A stretch of 64,000 nt of DNA, taken from the NCBI RefSeq assembly GCF_900250075.1, contig NZ_LT977070.1, positions 1,992,734 through 2,056,733 of the forward strand, given 5' to 3'. The number at the start of each line of letters is the position of its first letter. The stretch's first letter is position 1. The notes below the pieces were generated by a model, which was not told where the DNA came from, did no database searches, and saw only the letters and a program-made list of their open reading frames with translations. This DNA comes from Cupriavidus taiwanensis. GTDB taxonomy: Bacteria; Pseudomonadota; Gammaproteobacteria; Burkholderiales; Burkholderiaceae. The position numbers and the translations under genes are program-made. Shown in pieces: positions 1 to 8,246 of this stretch.

Positions 1-95
1 TCGAGCAGCGCATCGACAACAAGATCATCCGCCCCAGCGCCAACTACACCGGGCCGGAGAACCTGAAGTTCGTGCCGATCAAGGATCGCAAGTAA
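1..95 (+). CDS. prpC: 2-methylcitrate synthase, C-terminal end (partial)
   Basis: Only the last 30 codons are inside the window (reading frame begins at base 3, stop TAA at 93-95). The tail contains [16 protein letters not shown], which matches the conserved C-terminus of 2-methylcitrate synthases of the citrate synthase superfamily. PrpC condenses propionyl-CoA with oxaloacetate in the cytosol. The two genes that follow, acnD and prpF, are the usual partners in the 2-methylcitrate cycle, which supports the call although the catalytic part is outside the window. Confidence 0.85.
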   Translation, partial: EQRIDNKIIRPSANYTGPENLKFVPIKDRK

Positions 96-144
96 GACCG
101 GCTGCCGGATTGCCCGCGGGTTGCTTTGATCCGAGCCTGCGGGC

Positions 145-189
145 AAAGGGGGTAGTTGGTCGCTGACACGGGGCCACTACCCCCTTTTT
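145..189 (+). terminator. Rho-independent terminator/attenuator between prpC and acnD
   Basis: A 12-bp perfect stem (AAAGGGGGTAGT at 145-156 with ACTACCCCCTTT at 176-187) runs into five T residues (185-189). The form is that of an intrinsic terminator. It sits inside the presumed prp operon, only 26 bases before the acnD start, so it may reduce rather than abolish read-through. Confidence 0.7.
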
Positions 190-215
190 CATACCTATAT
201 CGATTTCCCTACACC

Positions 216-2828
216 ATGAATTCTGCAAACCGCAAACCGCTACCGGGCACCAAGCTGGATTACTTCGACGCGCGCGCCGCGGTCGAGGCCATCCAGCCGG
301 GTGCCTACGACAAGCTGCCGTACACGTCGCGCGTGCTGGCAGAAAACCTGGTGCGCCGCTGCGACCCCGCCACGCTGACGGATTCGCTGAAGCAGCTGAT
401 CGAGCGCAAGCGCGACCTCGACTTCCCGTGGTTCCCCGCCCGCGTGGTGTGCCACGACATCCTGGGCCAGACTGCGCTGGTGGACCTGGCTGGCCTGCGC
501 GACGCCATTGCCGACCAGGGCGGCGACCCCGCCAAGGTCAACCCGGTGGTGCCGGTGCAGCTGATCGTCGACCACTCGCTGGCGGTGGAATGCGGCGGCT
601 TCGATCCCGATGCCTTCGCCAAGAACCGCGCGATCGAGGACCGCCGCAACGAAGACCGCTTCCACTTTATCGACTGGACCAAGAAGGCGTTCAAGAACGT
701 CGACGTGATCCCGCCGGGCAACGGCATCATGCACCAGATCAACCTGGAGAAGATGTCGCCGGTGATCCATGCTGACAACGGGGTGGCCTATCCCGACACC
801 TGCGTCGGCACCGACAGCCACACGCCGCACGTCGATGCGCTGGGCGTGATCGCCATCGGCGTGGGCGGCCTGGAAGCCGAGAACGTGATGCTCGGCCGCG
901 CCTCGTGGATGCGCCTGCCGGATATCGTCGGCGTCGAGCTGACCGGCAAGCGCCAGCCCGGCATCACCGCCACCGACATCGTGCTGGCACTGACCGAATT
1001 CCTGCGCAAGGAAAAAGTGGTCGGCGCCTACCTGGAGTTCCGCGGCGAAGGCGCCTCGAGCCTGACGCTGGGCGACCGCGCCACCATCTCCAACATGGCC
1101 CCGGAATACGGCGCCACCGCGGCGATGTTCTTCATCGACGAGCAGACCATCGAATACCTGCGCCTGACCGGCCGCACCGACGAACAGCTCAAGCTGGTCG
1201 AGACGTACGCCAAGGCCGCGGGCCTGTGGGCGGATTCGCTGCAGAACGCCGAATACGAGCGCGTGCTGAAGTTCGACCTGTCGAGCGTAGTGCGCAACAT
1301 GGCCGGCCCGTCCAACCCGCACAAGCGCCTGCCGACCTCGGCGCTGGCCGAGCGCGGCATCGCCGTGGACCTGGACCAGGCCCGCGCGCAGGAAGCCGAG
1401 GGCCTGATGCCTGATGGCGCGGTCATCATCGCCGCCATCACCAGTTGCACCAACACCAGCAACCCGCGTAACGTGATCGCCGCCGCGCTGCTGGCACGCA
1501 ATGCCAATGCGCGCGGCCTGACCCGCAAGCCGTGGGTCAAGTCGTCGCTGGCGCCTGGCTCGAAGGCGGTCGAGCTGTACCTGGAAGAAGCCAACCTGCT
1601 GCCCGACCTGGAAAAGCTCGGCTTCGGCATCGTCGCTTTTGCCTGCACCACCTGCAATGGCATGTCCGGCGCGCTCGATCCGAAGATCCAGCAGGAAATC
1701 ATCGACCGCGACCTGTACGCGACCGCCGTGCTGTCGGGCAACCGCAACTTCGACGGCCGCATCCACCCGTACGCCAAGCAGGCCTTCCTGGCCTCGCCGC
1801 CGCTGGTGGTTGCCTATGCCATCGCCGGCACCATCCGCTTCGATATCGAAAAGGATGTGCTGGGCACCGACCAGGACGGCAAGCCGGTGTACCTGAAGGA
1901 CATCTGGCCGAGCGACGAAGAGATCGACGCGATCGTCAAACAGAGCGTGAAGCCCGAGCAGTTCCGCAAGGTCTACGAGCCGATGTTCGCGCTGACCGCG
2001 GACACCGGCGAGAGCGCCGCGCCGCTGTACGACTGGCGCCCGCAGAGCACCTATATCCGCCGCCCGCCGTACTGGGAAGGCGCGCTGGCCGGCGAGCGCA
2101 CGCTGCAGGGCCTGCGTCCGCTGGCGGTGCTGGGCGACAACATCACCACCGACCACCTGTCGCCGTCCAATGCCATCCTGCTGAACAGCGCGGCGGGCGA
2201 GTACCTGGCCAGGATGGGCCTGCCGGAAGAGGACTTCAACTCGTACGCGACCCACCGCGGCGACCACCTGACCGCGCAACGCGCCACCTTCGCCAACCCC
2301 ACGCTGATCAATGAAATGGCCGTGGTCGACGGCCAGGTCAAGAAGGGTTCGCTGGCCCGCATCGAGCCGGAAGGCAAGGTGGTGCGCATGTGGGAAGCGA
2401 TCGAGACCTATATGGACCGCAAGCAGCCGCTGATCATCATCGCCGGCGCGGACTATGGCCAGGGCTCGTCGCGCGACTGGGCCGCCAAGGGCGTGCGCCT
2501 GGCCGGCGTGGAAGCGATCGTTGCCGAGGGCTTCGAGCGCATCCACCGCACCAACCTGATCGGCATGGGCGTGCTGCCGCTGGAGTTCAAGCCGGGCGTG
2601 AACCGCCTGACCCTGGGGCTGGACGGCACCGAGACCTACGACGTGATCGGCGCACGCCAGCCGCGCGCGACGTTGACGCTGGTGGTGCATCGCAAGAATG
2701 GCGAGCGCGTCGAAGTGCCGGTGACCTGCCGCCTCGACAGCGACGAGGAAGTATCGATCTACGAGGCCGGCGGCGTGCTGCAGCGCTTTGCGCAGGACTT
2801 CCTGGAGTCGAACAAGGCGGCGGCTTAA
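216..2828 (+). CDS. acnD: Fe/S-dependent 2-methylcitrate dehydratase (AcnD/AcnM)
   Basis: An 870-residue aconitase-superfamily enzyme. With PrpF it dehydrates 2-methylcitrate in propionate degradation. The three 4Fe-4S cysteines are recognisable: one in ITSCTNTSNP (about residue 411) and two in ACTTCNG (about 477 and 480). The substrate-binding segments THRGDH and GSSRDW near the C-terminus are also present. Length equals the AcnD family (about 865) rather than AcnB. The ATG at 216 gives the expected start MNSANRKPLPGTKLDYF; the frame stays open upstream to a GTG at 156, but that would run through the terminator stem. No good Shine-Dalgarno is seen before 216. Adjacent prpC and prpF distinguish it from the housekeeping aconitase AcnA. 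Confidence 0.93.
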   Translation: MNSANRKPLPGTKLDYFDARAAVEAIQPGAYDKLPYTSRVLAENLVRRCDPATLTDSLKQLIERKRDLDFPWFPARVVCHDILGQTALVDLAGLRDAIADQGGDPAKVNPVVPVQLIVDHSLAVECGGFDPDAFAKNRAIEDRRNEDRFHFIDWTKKAFKNVDVIPPGNGIMHQINLEKMSPVIHADNGVAYPDTCVGTDSHTPHVDALGVIAIGVGGLEAENVMLGRASWMRLPDIVGVELTGKRQPGITATDIVLALTEFLRKEKVVGAYLEFRGEGASSLTLGDRATISNMAPEYGATAAMFFIDEQTIEYLRLTGRTDEQLKLVETYAKAAGLWADSLQNAEYERVLKFDLSSVVRNMAGPSNPHKRLPTSALAERGIAVDLDQARAQEAEGLMPDGAVIIAAITSCTNTSNPRNVIAAALLARNANARGLTRKPWVKSSLAPGSKAVELYLEEANLLPDLEKLGFGIVAFACTTCNGMSGALDPKIQQEIIDRDLYATAVLSGNRNFDGRIHPYAKQAFLASPPLVVAYAIAGTIRFDIEKDVLGTDQDGKPVYLKDIWPSDEEIDAIVKQSVKPEQFRKVYEPMFALTADTGESAAPLYDWRPQSTYIRRPPYWEGALAGERTLQGLRPLAVLGDNITTDHLSPSNAILLNSAAGEYLARMGLPEEDFNSYATHRGDHLTAQRATFANPTLINEMAVVDGQVKKGSLARIEPEGKVVRMWEAIETYMDRKQPLIIIAGADYGQGSSRDWAAKGVRLAGVEAIVAEGFERIHRTNLIGMGVLPLEFKPGVNRLTLGLDGTETYDVIGARQPRATLTLVVHRKNGERVEVPVTCRLDSDEEVSIYEAGGVLQRFAQDFLESNKAAA

Positions 2829-2845
2829 CTCGTTGCCGAGTGTTT

Positions 2846-2875
2846 GCGCCCTCTCCCGCGTGCGGGAGAGGGGCG
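2846..2875. repeat. REP-like palindrome in the acnD-prpF gap
   Basis: GCGCCCTCTCCCGC, a GT turn, then GCGGGAGAGGGGCGC form a 14-bp stem with one bulged G. CTCTCCCGC/GCGGGAGAG palindromes of this type are dispersed in many Burkholderiaceae and Xanthomonadaceae genomes. No T-run follows, so it is more likely a dispersed repeat or mRNA-stabilising stem than a terminator. Confidence 0.6.
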
Positions 2876-2939
2876 CGTCCGCAAGGGGTGCCGGTTGCGA
2901 TCGGCTTCCTTCGCATACCTAACCATGATATTCATTCCC

Positions 2940-4130
2940 ATGGCCCACGTATCCCAGATCAAGATCCCCGCCACCTACATCCGTGGCGGCACCAGCAAGG
3001 GCGTGTTCTTCCGCCTGCAGGACCTGCCCGAGACCGCGCAGGTTCCCGGTCCGGCCCGCGACGCGCTGCTGCTGCGTGTGATCGGCAGCCCCGATCCCTA
3101 TGGCAAGCAGATCGACGGCATGGGCGCGGCCACCTCCAGTACCAGCAAGACCGTGATCCTGTCCAAGAGCACGCGTCCGGACCACGATGTCGACTACCTG
3201 TTCGGCCAGGTCTCGATCGACCAGCCCTTTGTCGACTGGAGCGGCAACTGCGGCAACCTGTCGGCCGCGGTCGGCCCGTTCGCGATCAGCGCCGGCCTGG
3301 TCGATCCGAGCCGCATTCCGCAGAACGGCGTGGCCGTGGTGCGCATCTGGCAGGCCAATATCGGCAAGACCATCATCGGCCACGTGCCCATCACCAATGG
3401 CGAAGTGCAGGAAACCGGTGACTTCGAGCTCGACGGCGTGACCTTCCCCGCCGCCGAGGTCCAGCTCGAGTTCATGGACCCCGCGGCCGAGGAAGAAGGC
3501 GCCGGCGGTGCGATGTTCCCGACCGGCAACGTGGTCGACGACCTGGAAGTGCCGGGCGTCGGCACGCTCAAGGCCACCATGATCAACGCCGGCATCCCGA
3601 CCATCTTCGTCAATGCCGAGAGCATCGGCTACACCGGCACCGAGCTGCAGGACGCCATCAACAGCGACACCAGGGCGCTGGCGATGTTCGAGACCATCCG
3701 CGCCTACGGCGCGCTGCGCATGGGCCTGATCAAGAACGTCGACGAGGCGGCCAAGCGCCAGCACACGCCCAAGGTGGCGTTCGTGGCCCGGCCGGTGGAC
3801 TACACCGCCTCCAGCGGCAAGAAGGTGGCCGCGGCCGATGTTGACCTGCTGGTGCGCGCGCTCTCCATGGGCAAGCTGCACCACGCCATGATGGGCACGG
3901 CCGCGGTGGCGATCGGCACCGCGGCGGCCATCCCCGGCACGCTGGTCAACCTGGCAGCGGGCGGCGGCGAACGCAATGCGGTCCGGTTCGGACATCCGTC
4001 CGGCACCCTGCGGGTCGGCGCCGAGGCCCAGCAGGTCGACGGCGAATGGGTGGTCAGGAAGGCCATCATGAGCCGCAGCGCGCGCGTGCTGATGGAAGGC
4101 TGGGTGCGCGTGCCGGGCGACGCGTTCTGA
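2940..4130 (+). CDS. prpF: 2-methylaconitate cis-trans isomerase PrpF
   Basis: A 396-residue member of the PrpF family (diaminopimelate-epimerase fold). It isomerises the 2-methylaconitate released by AcnD so that aconitase can hydrate it to 2-methylisocitrate. The N-terminal signature IPATYIRGGTSKGVFF is typical, and the later segments DWSGNCGNLSAAVG and GVRIGHPSG-like (here RFGHPSGTLRVG) match the family. The ATG at 2940 is chosen because translation then begins MAHVSQIKIPATY as in homologues; an in-frame ATG at 2925 and a longer frame from 2844 overlap the REP-like stem. It is the third gene of the prpC-acnD-prpF series and lies 111 bases after acnD. Confidence 0.93.
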   Translation: MAHVSQIKIPATYIRGGTSKGVFFRLQDLPETAQVPGPARDALLLRVIGSPDPYGKQIDGMGAATSSTSKTVILSKSTRPDHDVDYLFGQVSIDQPFVDWSGNCGNLSAAVGPFAISAGLVDPSRIPQNGVAVVRIWQANIGKTIIGHVPITNGEVQETGDFELDGVTFPAAEVQLEFMDPAAEEEGAGGAMFPTGNVVDDLEVPGVGTLKATMINAGIPTIFVNAESIGYTGTELQDAINSDTRALAMFETIRAYGALRMGLIKNVDEAAKRQHTPKVAFVARPVDYTASSGKKVAAADVDLLVRALSMGKLHHAMMGTAAVAIGTAAAIPGTLVNLAAGGGERNAVRFGHPSGTLRVGAEAQQVDGEWVVRKAIMSRSARVLMEGWVRVPGDAF

Positions 4131-4148
4131 GCTGGCTGCAACAGAAAA

Positions 4149-4181
4149 CGCCGGGGCCGGCGAGGCTCGGCCGGCCCGGCG
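4149..4181. terminator. GC-rich hairpin after prpF
   Basis: CGCCGGGGCCGG (4149-4160) pairs with CCGGCCCGGCG (4171-4181) with one bulged G. It lies 19 bases after the prpF stop, where a terminator is expected. There is no T-run on the plus side; AAAA precedes it, which would give a T-tail only for reverse transcription. Confidence 0.4.
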
Positions 4182-4214
4182 ATGTATGCGCCTGAAGTTA
4201 TGGGAAAGGCGGTT

Positions 4215-4233
4215 TTATGCCGAATCGGCATAA
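4215..4233. promoter_or_regulatory. Operator-like palindrome upstream of the asparaginase gene
   Basis: TTATGCCGA-A-TCGGCATAA is a perfect 9-bp dyad around one base, about 190 bases before the asparaginase ATG and 85 bases after prpF. The compact symmetry fits a dimeric repressor site; a transcribed stem is the alternative. The regulator is unknown. Confidence 0.45.
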
Positions 4234-4424
4234 CCCTTGCGCCGCCCTTCCACCGCCATTTTCTCCTCACGTATAGTCTCTGCCGCTGCCTGAACCGGAC
4301 CCTGCACCACAGGCCCGGCCGCGGGCAGCCACCGACTGAACACGGACGGCACCATTCCACCCATAAGGTATGTCGTGCCGCTTCCAGTACGGGCCACACG
4401 TTCGTATAGATACCGAGGAGAACC

Positions 4425-5549
4425 ATGAAATATTCCGCCCGCGTCACCACGCTGGCCGCTGCCCTGCTGTCGGCGAGCCTGATCACCGGCGCCGCCCACG
4501 CGCAGCTCGCGCCTGCGGCCCAGCCTGCCGCCGCCGCTGCCACGGCCCCGGCCGAAGCGCGCAAGGCCAACATCGTCATCATCGGCACCGGCGGCACCAT
4601 TGCCGGCGCCGGCGCGGCGGCGACCAACACCGCCGCCTACCAGTCCGCCGTGGTCCCGGTCGACAAGATCATCGCCTCGGTGCCGGAAATCTCCAAGGTC
4701 GCCAACGTCAAGGGCGAGCAGATCTTCCAGATCGGCTCGGAGAGCTTCAACAACGAACGCCTGCTCAAGCTGGCCAAGCGCGTGTCGGAACTGCTCAAGC
4801 AGCCTGACGTCGACGGCATCGTGATCACGCACGGTACCGACACCATCGAGGAAACCGCGTATTTCCTCAACCTGACGCTGAAGAGCGACAAGCCGGTGGT
4901 GGTGGTCGGCTCGATGCGCCCGGGCACCGCACTGGGTGCCGACGGCGCGCTGAACCTCTATGACGCCGTGCTGGTCGCCTCTAACCCGGCGTCCAAGGGC
5001 AAGGGCACGCTGGCGGTGCTGAACGACGAGATCCACACCGGCCGCGACGTCTCCAAGACCAACACCTTCAAGACCGAGACCTTCCGCTCGCCGTTCGGCC
5101 CGCTCGGCTACGTGGTGGAAGGCCGCACGCTGTTCTACCGCCTGCCGGCACGGCCGCACACGGTGCAGACGCAGTGGGACATCGACAAGATCGACAAGCT
5201 GCCCGAGGTGGCGGTGGTCTACGCCTACGGCAACGCCAACCCGGCCGCGGTCGACGCGGCGGTGAAGAGCGGCGCCAAGGCCATCATCTACGCCGCCACC
5301 GGCAACGGCAGCGTCGGCGACTACATGGTCGAGCCGCTCAAGGCCGCGCGCGCCAAGGGCGTGCATATCGTGCGCGCGTCGCGCACGGGCAGCGGCGTGG
5401 TGGTACGCAATGCCGAGCAGCCGGACGACAAGTACGACTGGATCGTCACCGACGACCAGCTGCCGCAGAAGGCGCGCATCCTGATGGCGCTGGCTCTGAC
5501 GCAGACCAACGACAGCAAGGCGCTGCAGCAGGTCTTCTGGAAATACTGA
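4425..5549 (+). CDS. Type II (periplasmic) L-asparaginase
   Basis: A 374-residue asparaginase/glutaminase-family protein that hydrolyses L-asparagine to aspartate and ammonia. An N-terminal signal peptide is clear (MKYSARVTTLAAALLSASLI, cleavage predicted after AHA near residue 26), so the enzyme should be periplasmic. Both catalytic threonine motifs are intact: IGTGGTIAG with the nucleophile near T58, and ITHGTDT with T138/D139 and the lysine in the following VVVVGSMRP region context. The gene is preceded by an AGGAG-type ribosome site (GAGGAGAACC) and stands alone between prpF and a reverse gene. Asparagine versus glutamine preference cannot be read from the sequence. Confidence 0.9.
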   Translation: MKYSARVTTLAAALLSASLITGAAHAQLAPAAQPAAAAATAPAEARKANIVIIGTGGTIAGAGAAATNTAAYQSAVVPVDKIIASVPEISKVANVKGEQIFQIGSESFNNERLLKLAKRVSELLKQPDVDGIVITHGTDTIEETAYFLNLTLKSDKPVVVVGSMRPGTALGADGALNLYDAVLVASNPASKGKGTLAVLNDEIHTGRDVSKTNTFKTETFRSPFGPLGYVVEGRTLFYRLPARPHTVQTQWDIDKIDKLPEVAVVYAYGNANPAAVDAAVKSGAKAIIYAATGNGSVGDYMVEPLKAARAKGVHIVRASRTGSGVVVRNAEQPDDKYDWIVTDDQLPQKARILMALALTQTNDSKALQQVFWKY

Positions 5550-5566
5550 TCCAGGCAGCACGGATC

Positions 5567-5600
5567 CGCGCGCCGCGCAGGGCTCACCTGGCGGCGCGCG
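5567..5600. terminator. Hairpin between convergent asparaginase and thioesterase genes
   Basis: CGCGCGCCGC (5567-5576) and GCGGCGCGCG (5591-5600) form a perfect 10-bp stem 17 bases after the asparaginase stop. No T-run follows. Its position between convergent genes suggests termination for one or both. Confidence 0.5.
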
Positions 5601-5775
5601 TCCCCGCCGTGATCAGCCGGGCCGCTGCGCGCCCGTGCTCATCGTCTCCGCCACGACCGTCCTCGGCATGCTGCCGTCGGGTCGCGCCAGTGCAACTGGC
5701 GCGCGTGGTGGTGAAGGCTAAAGTTTGGCGGTTAATTGCGTTAATAGAAACGTGCACGCACGCGGGCGCAGCGGC

Positions 5776-6249
5776 TCAGAACATCGCACTGCTCATCAAG
5801 GCCCTGGCAACCAGCACGCCTTCGTCGGGCGCTTCGGCGTACACCGAGACATCCGTCACCACCTGCCGGCGGCCACGCCGGGCCACCGAGGCCACCGCCC
5901 TCAGCGCGGCACCCTGTGCCGGCGCCAGGTATTGGATCGACAGCGAACCGGTGGCACCGCCCTGCACCTCGTCGGCACTAGCACCAGACGCAGCCGCGGC
6001 CGCGCCGGCAATGTCGATCAATGTCGCGATGACGCCGCCGTGCACGATGCTGCCGTGGGTCACGTTGGTCGGCAGGAACGGCATCTCCAGCTCGACATGG
6101 TCCGGCGCCAGGCTTGCCAGCCGCACGCCGAGGGCACGCGCCACGGGAGATCCCAGCAGCACGGTGTCGACCATGGCGCGCATGCGCGGGTCGACGCCGG
6201 CCGGGCGGCGGTGTTGGGACAGGGGCACGGCGGCGATGGTATGGGGCAT
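5776..6249 (-). CDS. PaaI-type hotdog-fold thioesterase
   Basis: A 157-residue hotdog-fold protein of the acyl-CoA thioesterase (PaaI/4HBT) family. The family-defining segment HGSIVHGGVIATLIDIAGAA carries the HGG motif and the Asp used in catalysis, followed by the LSIQYLAPA strand. Start chosen at 6249 because AGGAGT lies 7 bases upstream; a longer frame extends to 6345 but has no ribosome site. It is monocistronic, divergent from the DUF1289 gene. The acyl substrate is not predictable. Confidence 0.82.
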   Translation of the reverse strand: MPHTIAAVPLSQHRRPAGVDPRMRAMVDTVLLGSPVARALGVRLASLAPDHVELEMPFLPTNVTHGSIVHGGVIATLIDIAGAAAAASGASADEVQGGATGSLSIQYLAPAQGAALRAVASVARRGRRQVVTDVSVYAEAPDEGVLVARALMSSAMF

Positions 6250-6417
6250 GGCTGGACTCCTGAAAAGGCGCGATTCCTGCCGCAGCGTAATGGCGCCTGC
6301 CGCATGGCTCAATGACGTCCGAGGTAATCCCCGCCCCCACGGCACGGCCTTTGGCCGGGCTGCCGCTGCGGTCCCGATATAATGGGCGGCCGTTTTACCC
6401 TCCGCCCTGCGACCACC

Positions 6418-6669
6418 ATGCCGTCACCTTACGAATCCGCCCCGCTCCGCCCCGAACCGGACCACGGCAGCACGGATTCCACGCTGTCCGAGCGCCCGGA
6501 CAGCCCCTGCATCGGCATCTGCTCGACCTTGTTCGACGAGGTGTGCCAGGGCTGCGGCCGCACCGCGGCCGAGGTCAGCAACTGGGTATTTTTCAGCGAC
6601 GAGGAAAAGCAGCAGGTGTGGGATCGCATCACGCGCGAAGGCACCGGCAAGCGTTTCCGCCAGGGCTGA
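6418..6669 (+). CDS. DUF1289 family small cysteine-motif protein
   Basis: An 83-residue protein with the DUF1289 signature SPCIGICSTLFDEVCQGCGR (four cysteines, residues about 30-48) followed by TAAEVSNWVFFSDEEKQQVW. The family is widespread in proteobacteria; the cysteine pattern suggests metal or Fe-S binding but the function is not established. The ATG at 6418 is preferred over the in-frame ATG at 6382. The next gene is convergent only 21 bases away. Confidence 0.8.
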   Translation: MPSPYESAPLRPEPDHGSTDSTLSERPDSPCIGICSTLFDEVCQGCGRTAAEVSNWVFFSDEEKQQVWDRITREGTGKRFRQG

Positions 6670-6690
6670 GCCGCGCTCACCCGTAGCCCG

Positions 6691-7410
6691 TCATTCGCCG
6701 GACAGGCGCCGCTCCATCGCTTCGACTTCGCGCCGCTCCAGGCGCTGCCGTGCCAGCTTGCGCCAGTTTTCGGCCAGCGGTGCCAGCGCGGCCATTTCCT
6801 CCAGCGCGGCATAGTCGAGCCGCTCGACATACAGCACCTGCAGCAGACGGTGCAGCGACCATCCGGGACAGGGCCGCGCCACCAGTTCCAGCATATCGCC
6901 CGCGGCCACGTCGCCGGTTTCCAGCACGCGGTAGTACCAGCCGGTGCGCAGGCTCTGCTGCACGGCGCGCGACATGCCCGCATAGCCGAAGCGGTGGTTG
7001 AGCTTCCAGCACGGCTGGCGCGCCTGCGACACCTCGACCCGCGCCGTGCCCAGGCGGAATTGGTCGCCGATGCAGACGTCCGCTTCGGTCAGGCCCGTGG
7101 TGCTCAGGTTCTCGCCGAAGGCGCCAGGCGTGTCGAGGACGCCGTCGGCTGACGCGCCCTGTTCCCGCAGCGTCAGGCGCCACGCCGGGTAGTGGTCGAA
7201 GGCATAGTGGTGCAGCGCCTTTTCCGGGCCGCCGTGGTGGCGCGGATCTCCCTGCCCGTCGCCCTCGAGCCCGGTGGCGGTCACGCGCAGCCGCGCGCGC
7301 GTTGCGGCCTTGGCAATGCCGCTGGGTACGCCCTTGGGTCCGAACGGGCGCACGGCGCCGGTCAGCACCGCATCGACCGGCACGCGGATGGCGGATAGCG
7401 GCTGGCTCAT
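6691..7410 (-). CDS. MOSC domain protein, YiiM-like
   Basis: A 239-residue MOSC-domain protein. MOSC domains bind the molybdenum cofactor or carry sulfur to it; YiiM-type stand-alone proteins are linked to detoxification of N-hydroxylated compounds. Visible hallmarks are DPRHHGGPEKALHHYAFDHY, FGENLSTTGL, and the conserved cysteine in ARQPCWKLNHRFGYAGM, followed by the C-terminal helical 3-alpha segment. The ATG at 7410 overlaps the stop of the upstream amidotransferase gene (ATGA), so the two are translationally coupled. Confidence 0.85.
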   Translation of the reverse strand: MSQPLSAIRVPVDAVLTGAVRPFGPKGVPSGIAKAATRARLRVTATGLEGDGQGDPRHHGGPEKALHHYAFDHYPAWRLTLREQGASADGVLDTPGAFGENLSTTGLTEADVCIGDQFRLGTARVEVSQARQPCWKLNHRFGYAGMSRAVQQSLRTGWYYRVLETGDVAAGDMLELVARPCPGWSLHRLLQVLYVERLDYAALEEMAALAPLAENWRKLARQRLERREVEAMERRLSGE

Positions 7411-8114
7411 AGTCCGGCTTGCTCCAGCCAGCGCGCGAACATGCGTTCCCCCGCCGCCGCCACGGTCGCGCCGACCTGCGCGGTGCGCGCGCGGATAGTG
7501 CGCGGATCGATGCCGGCCTTGCCCAGTTCGACGGTATGGCCGATCAGCCAGGCCTCGATATCGCGCGGCATGACCTCGGGGTGGAACTGCAGCGCCAGCG
7601 CCTGGTTGCCGATGGCATAGGCCTGGTTCGGCACCGCCGCGGTCGAGGCCAGCAGCTGCGCGCCGGCGGGCAGGTCGAAGGTGTCGCCGTGCCAGTGCAG
7701 GACTTCCCATTGCGCCGCGGCCAGCTCGGCCAGCGCCGAATCCTGCCCGGCCGGCGTCGGCGTAATCGGCGCCCAGCCGATCTCGCGCGGGCCGGGGTAG
7801 ACCCTGGCGCCGGCGGCGCGCGCGATCAGCTGCGCGCCCAGGCAGACGCCGATGAGCTTGCCGCCGGCGCCCAGGCGCTGGCGGATCAGCGCGATTTCCG
7901 CCTCCAGCCACGGATAGGCGTTGGTCTCGTAGACGCCGATGGGGCCGCCGAGCACCAGCAGCAGGTCGGCCGGCTCGCTGGCGATGGGGCCAAGATCGTC
8001 GACGCCGGCCTGGAACACCCGCAGCGTGTGTCCGCGCGCGCGCAGGGCGTTGCCGATCACGCCCGCATGCTCGAAGGCGACGTGCTGGATCACATGGGTG
8101 GTACGCGTTGTCAT
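7407..8114 (-). CDS. Class I glutamine amidotransferase-like protein (GMP synthase GATase-like)
   Basis: A 235-residue class I glutamine amidotransferase. The nucleophile elbow GVCLGAQLI (Cys about 91) and the His-Glu dyad segment LQFHPEV are intact, as is the oxyanion-forming LGGPIGVYE. Stand-alone proteins of this kind (YfeJ/GuaA-N-like) act as glutaminases or gamma-glutamyl hydrolases; the substrate here is unknown. Start at 8114 has AAGGAG 8 bases upstream. It overlaps the MOSC gene by 4 bases and forms a two-gene operon with it. Confidence 0.85.
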   Translation of the reverse strand: MTTRTTHVIQHVAFEHAGVIGNALRARGHTLRVFQAGVDDLGPIASEPADLLLVLGGPIGVYETNAYPWLEAEIALIRQRLGAGGKLIGVCLGAQLIARAAGARVYPGPREIGWAPITPTPAGQDSALAELAAAQWEVLHWHGDTFDLPAGAQLLASTAAVPNQAYAIGNQALALQFHPEVMPRDIEAWLIGHTVELGKAGIDPRTIRARTAQVGATVAAAGERMFARWLEQAGL

Positions 8115-8192
8115 CAGGGACTCCTTGCCGGGCTTGAGGGAGATAAAGGCCCTCATGTTAGCGTCTGTCGCCAACGCCCGGCGGACGACCCG

Positions 8193-8236
8193 GGCATGAC
8201 CTCGCCAGTTTGAGAACCTTCCCGGCGAGGCATGCC
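8193..8236 (-). terminator. Large hairpin downstream of the acylase gene
   Basis: GGCATG(A)CCTCGCC at 8193-8206 pairs with GGCGAGGCATGCC at 8224-8236, a 13-bp stem with a single bulged A. It lies 10 bases past the acylase stop. There is no T-tract, so termination is plausible but not certain. Confidence 0.5.
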
Positions 8237-8246
8237 GCGGTCCGCG

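Noticed and set aside
240..2690. An 816-codon minus-strand open frame
   Set aside because: Mirror of acnD, whose cofactor motifs are intact on the plus strand.
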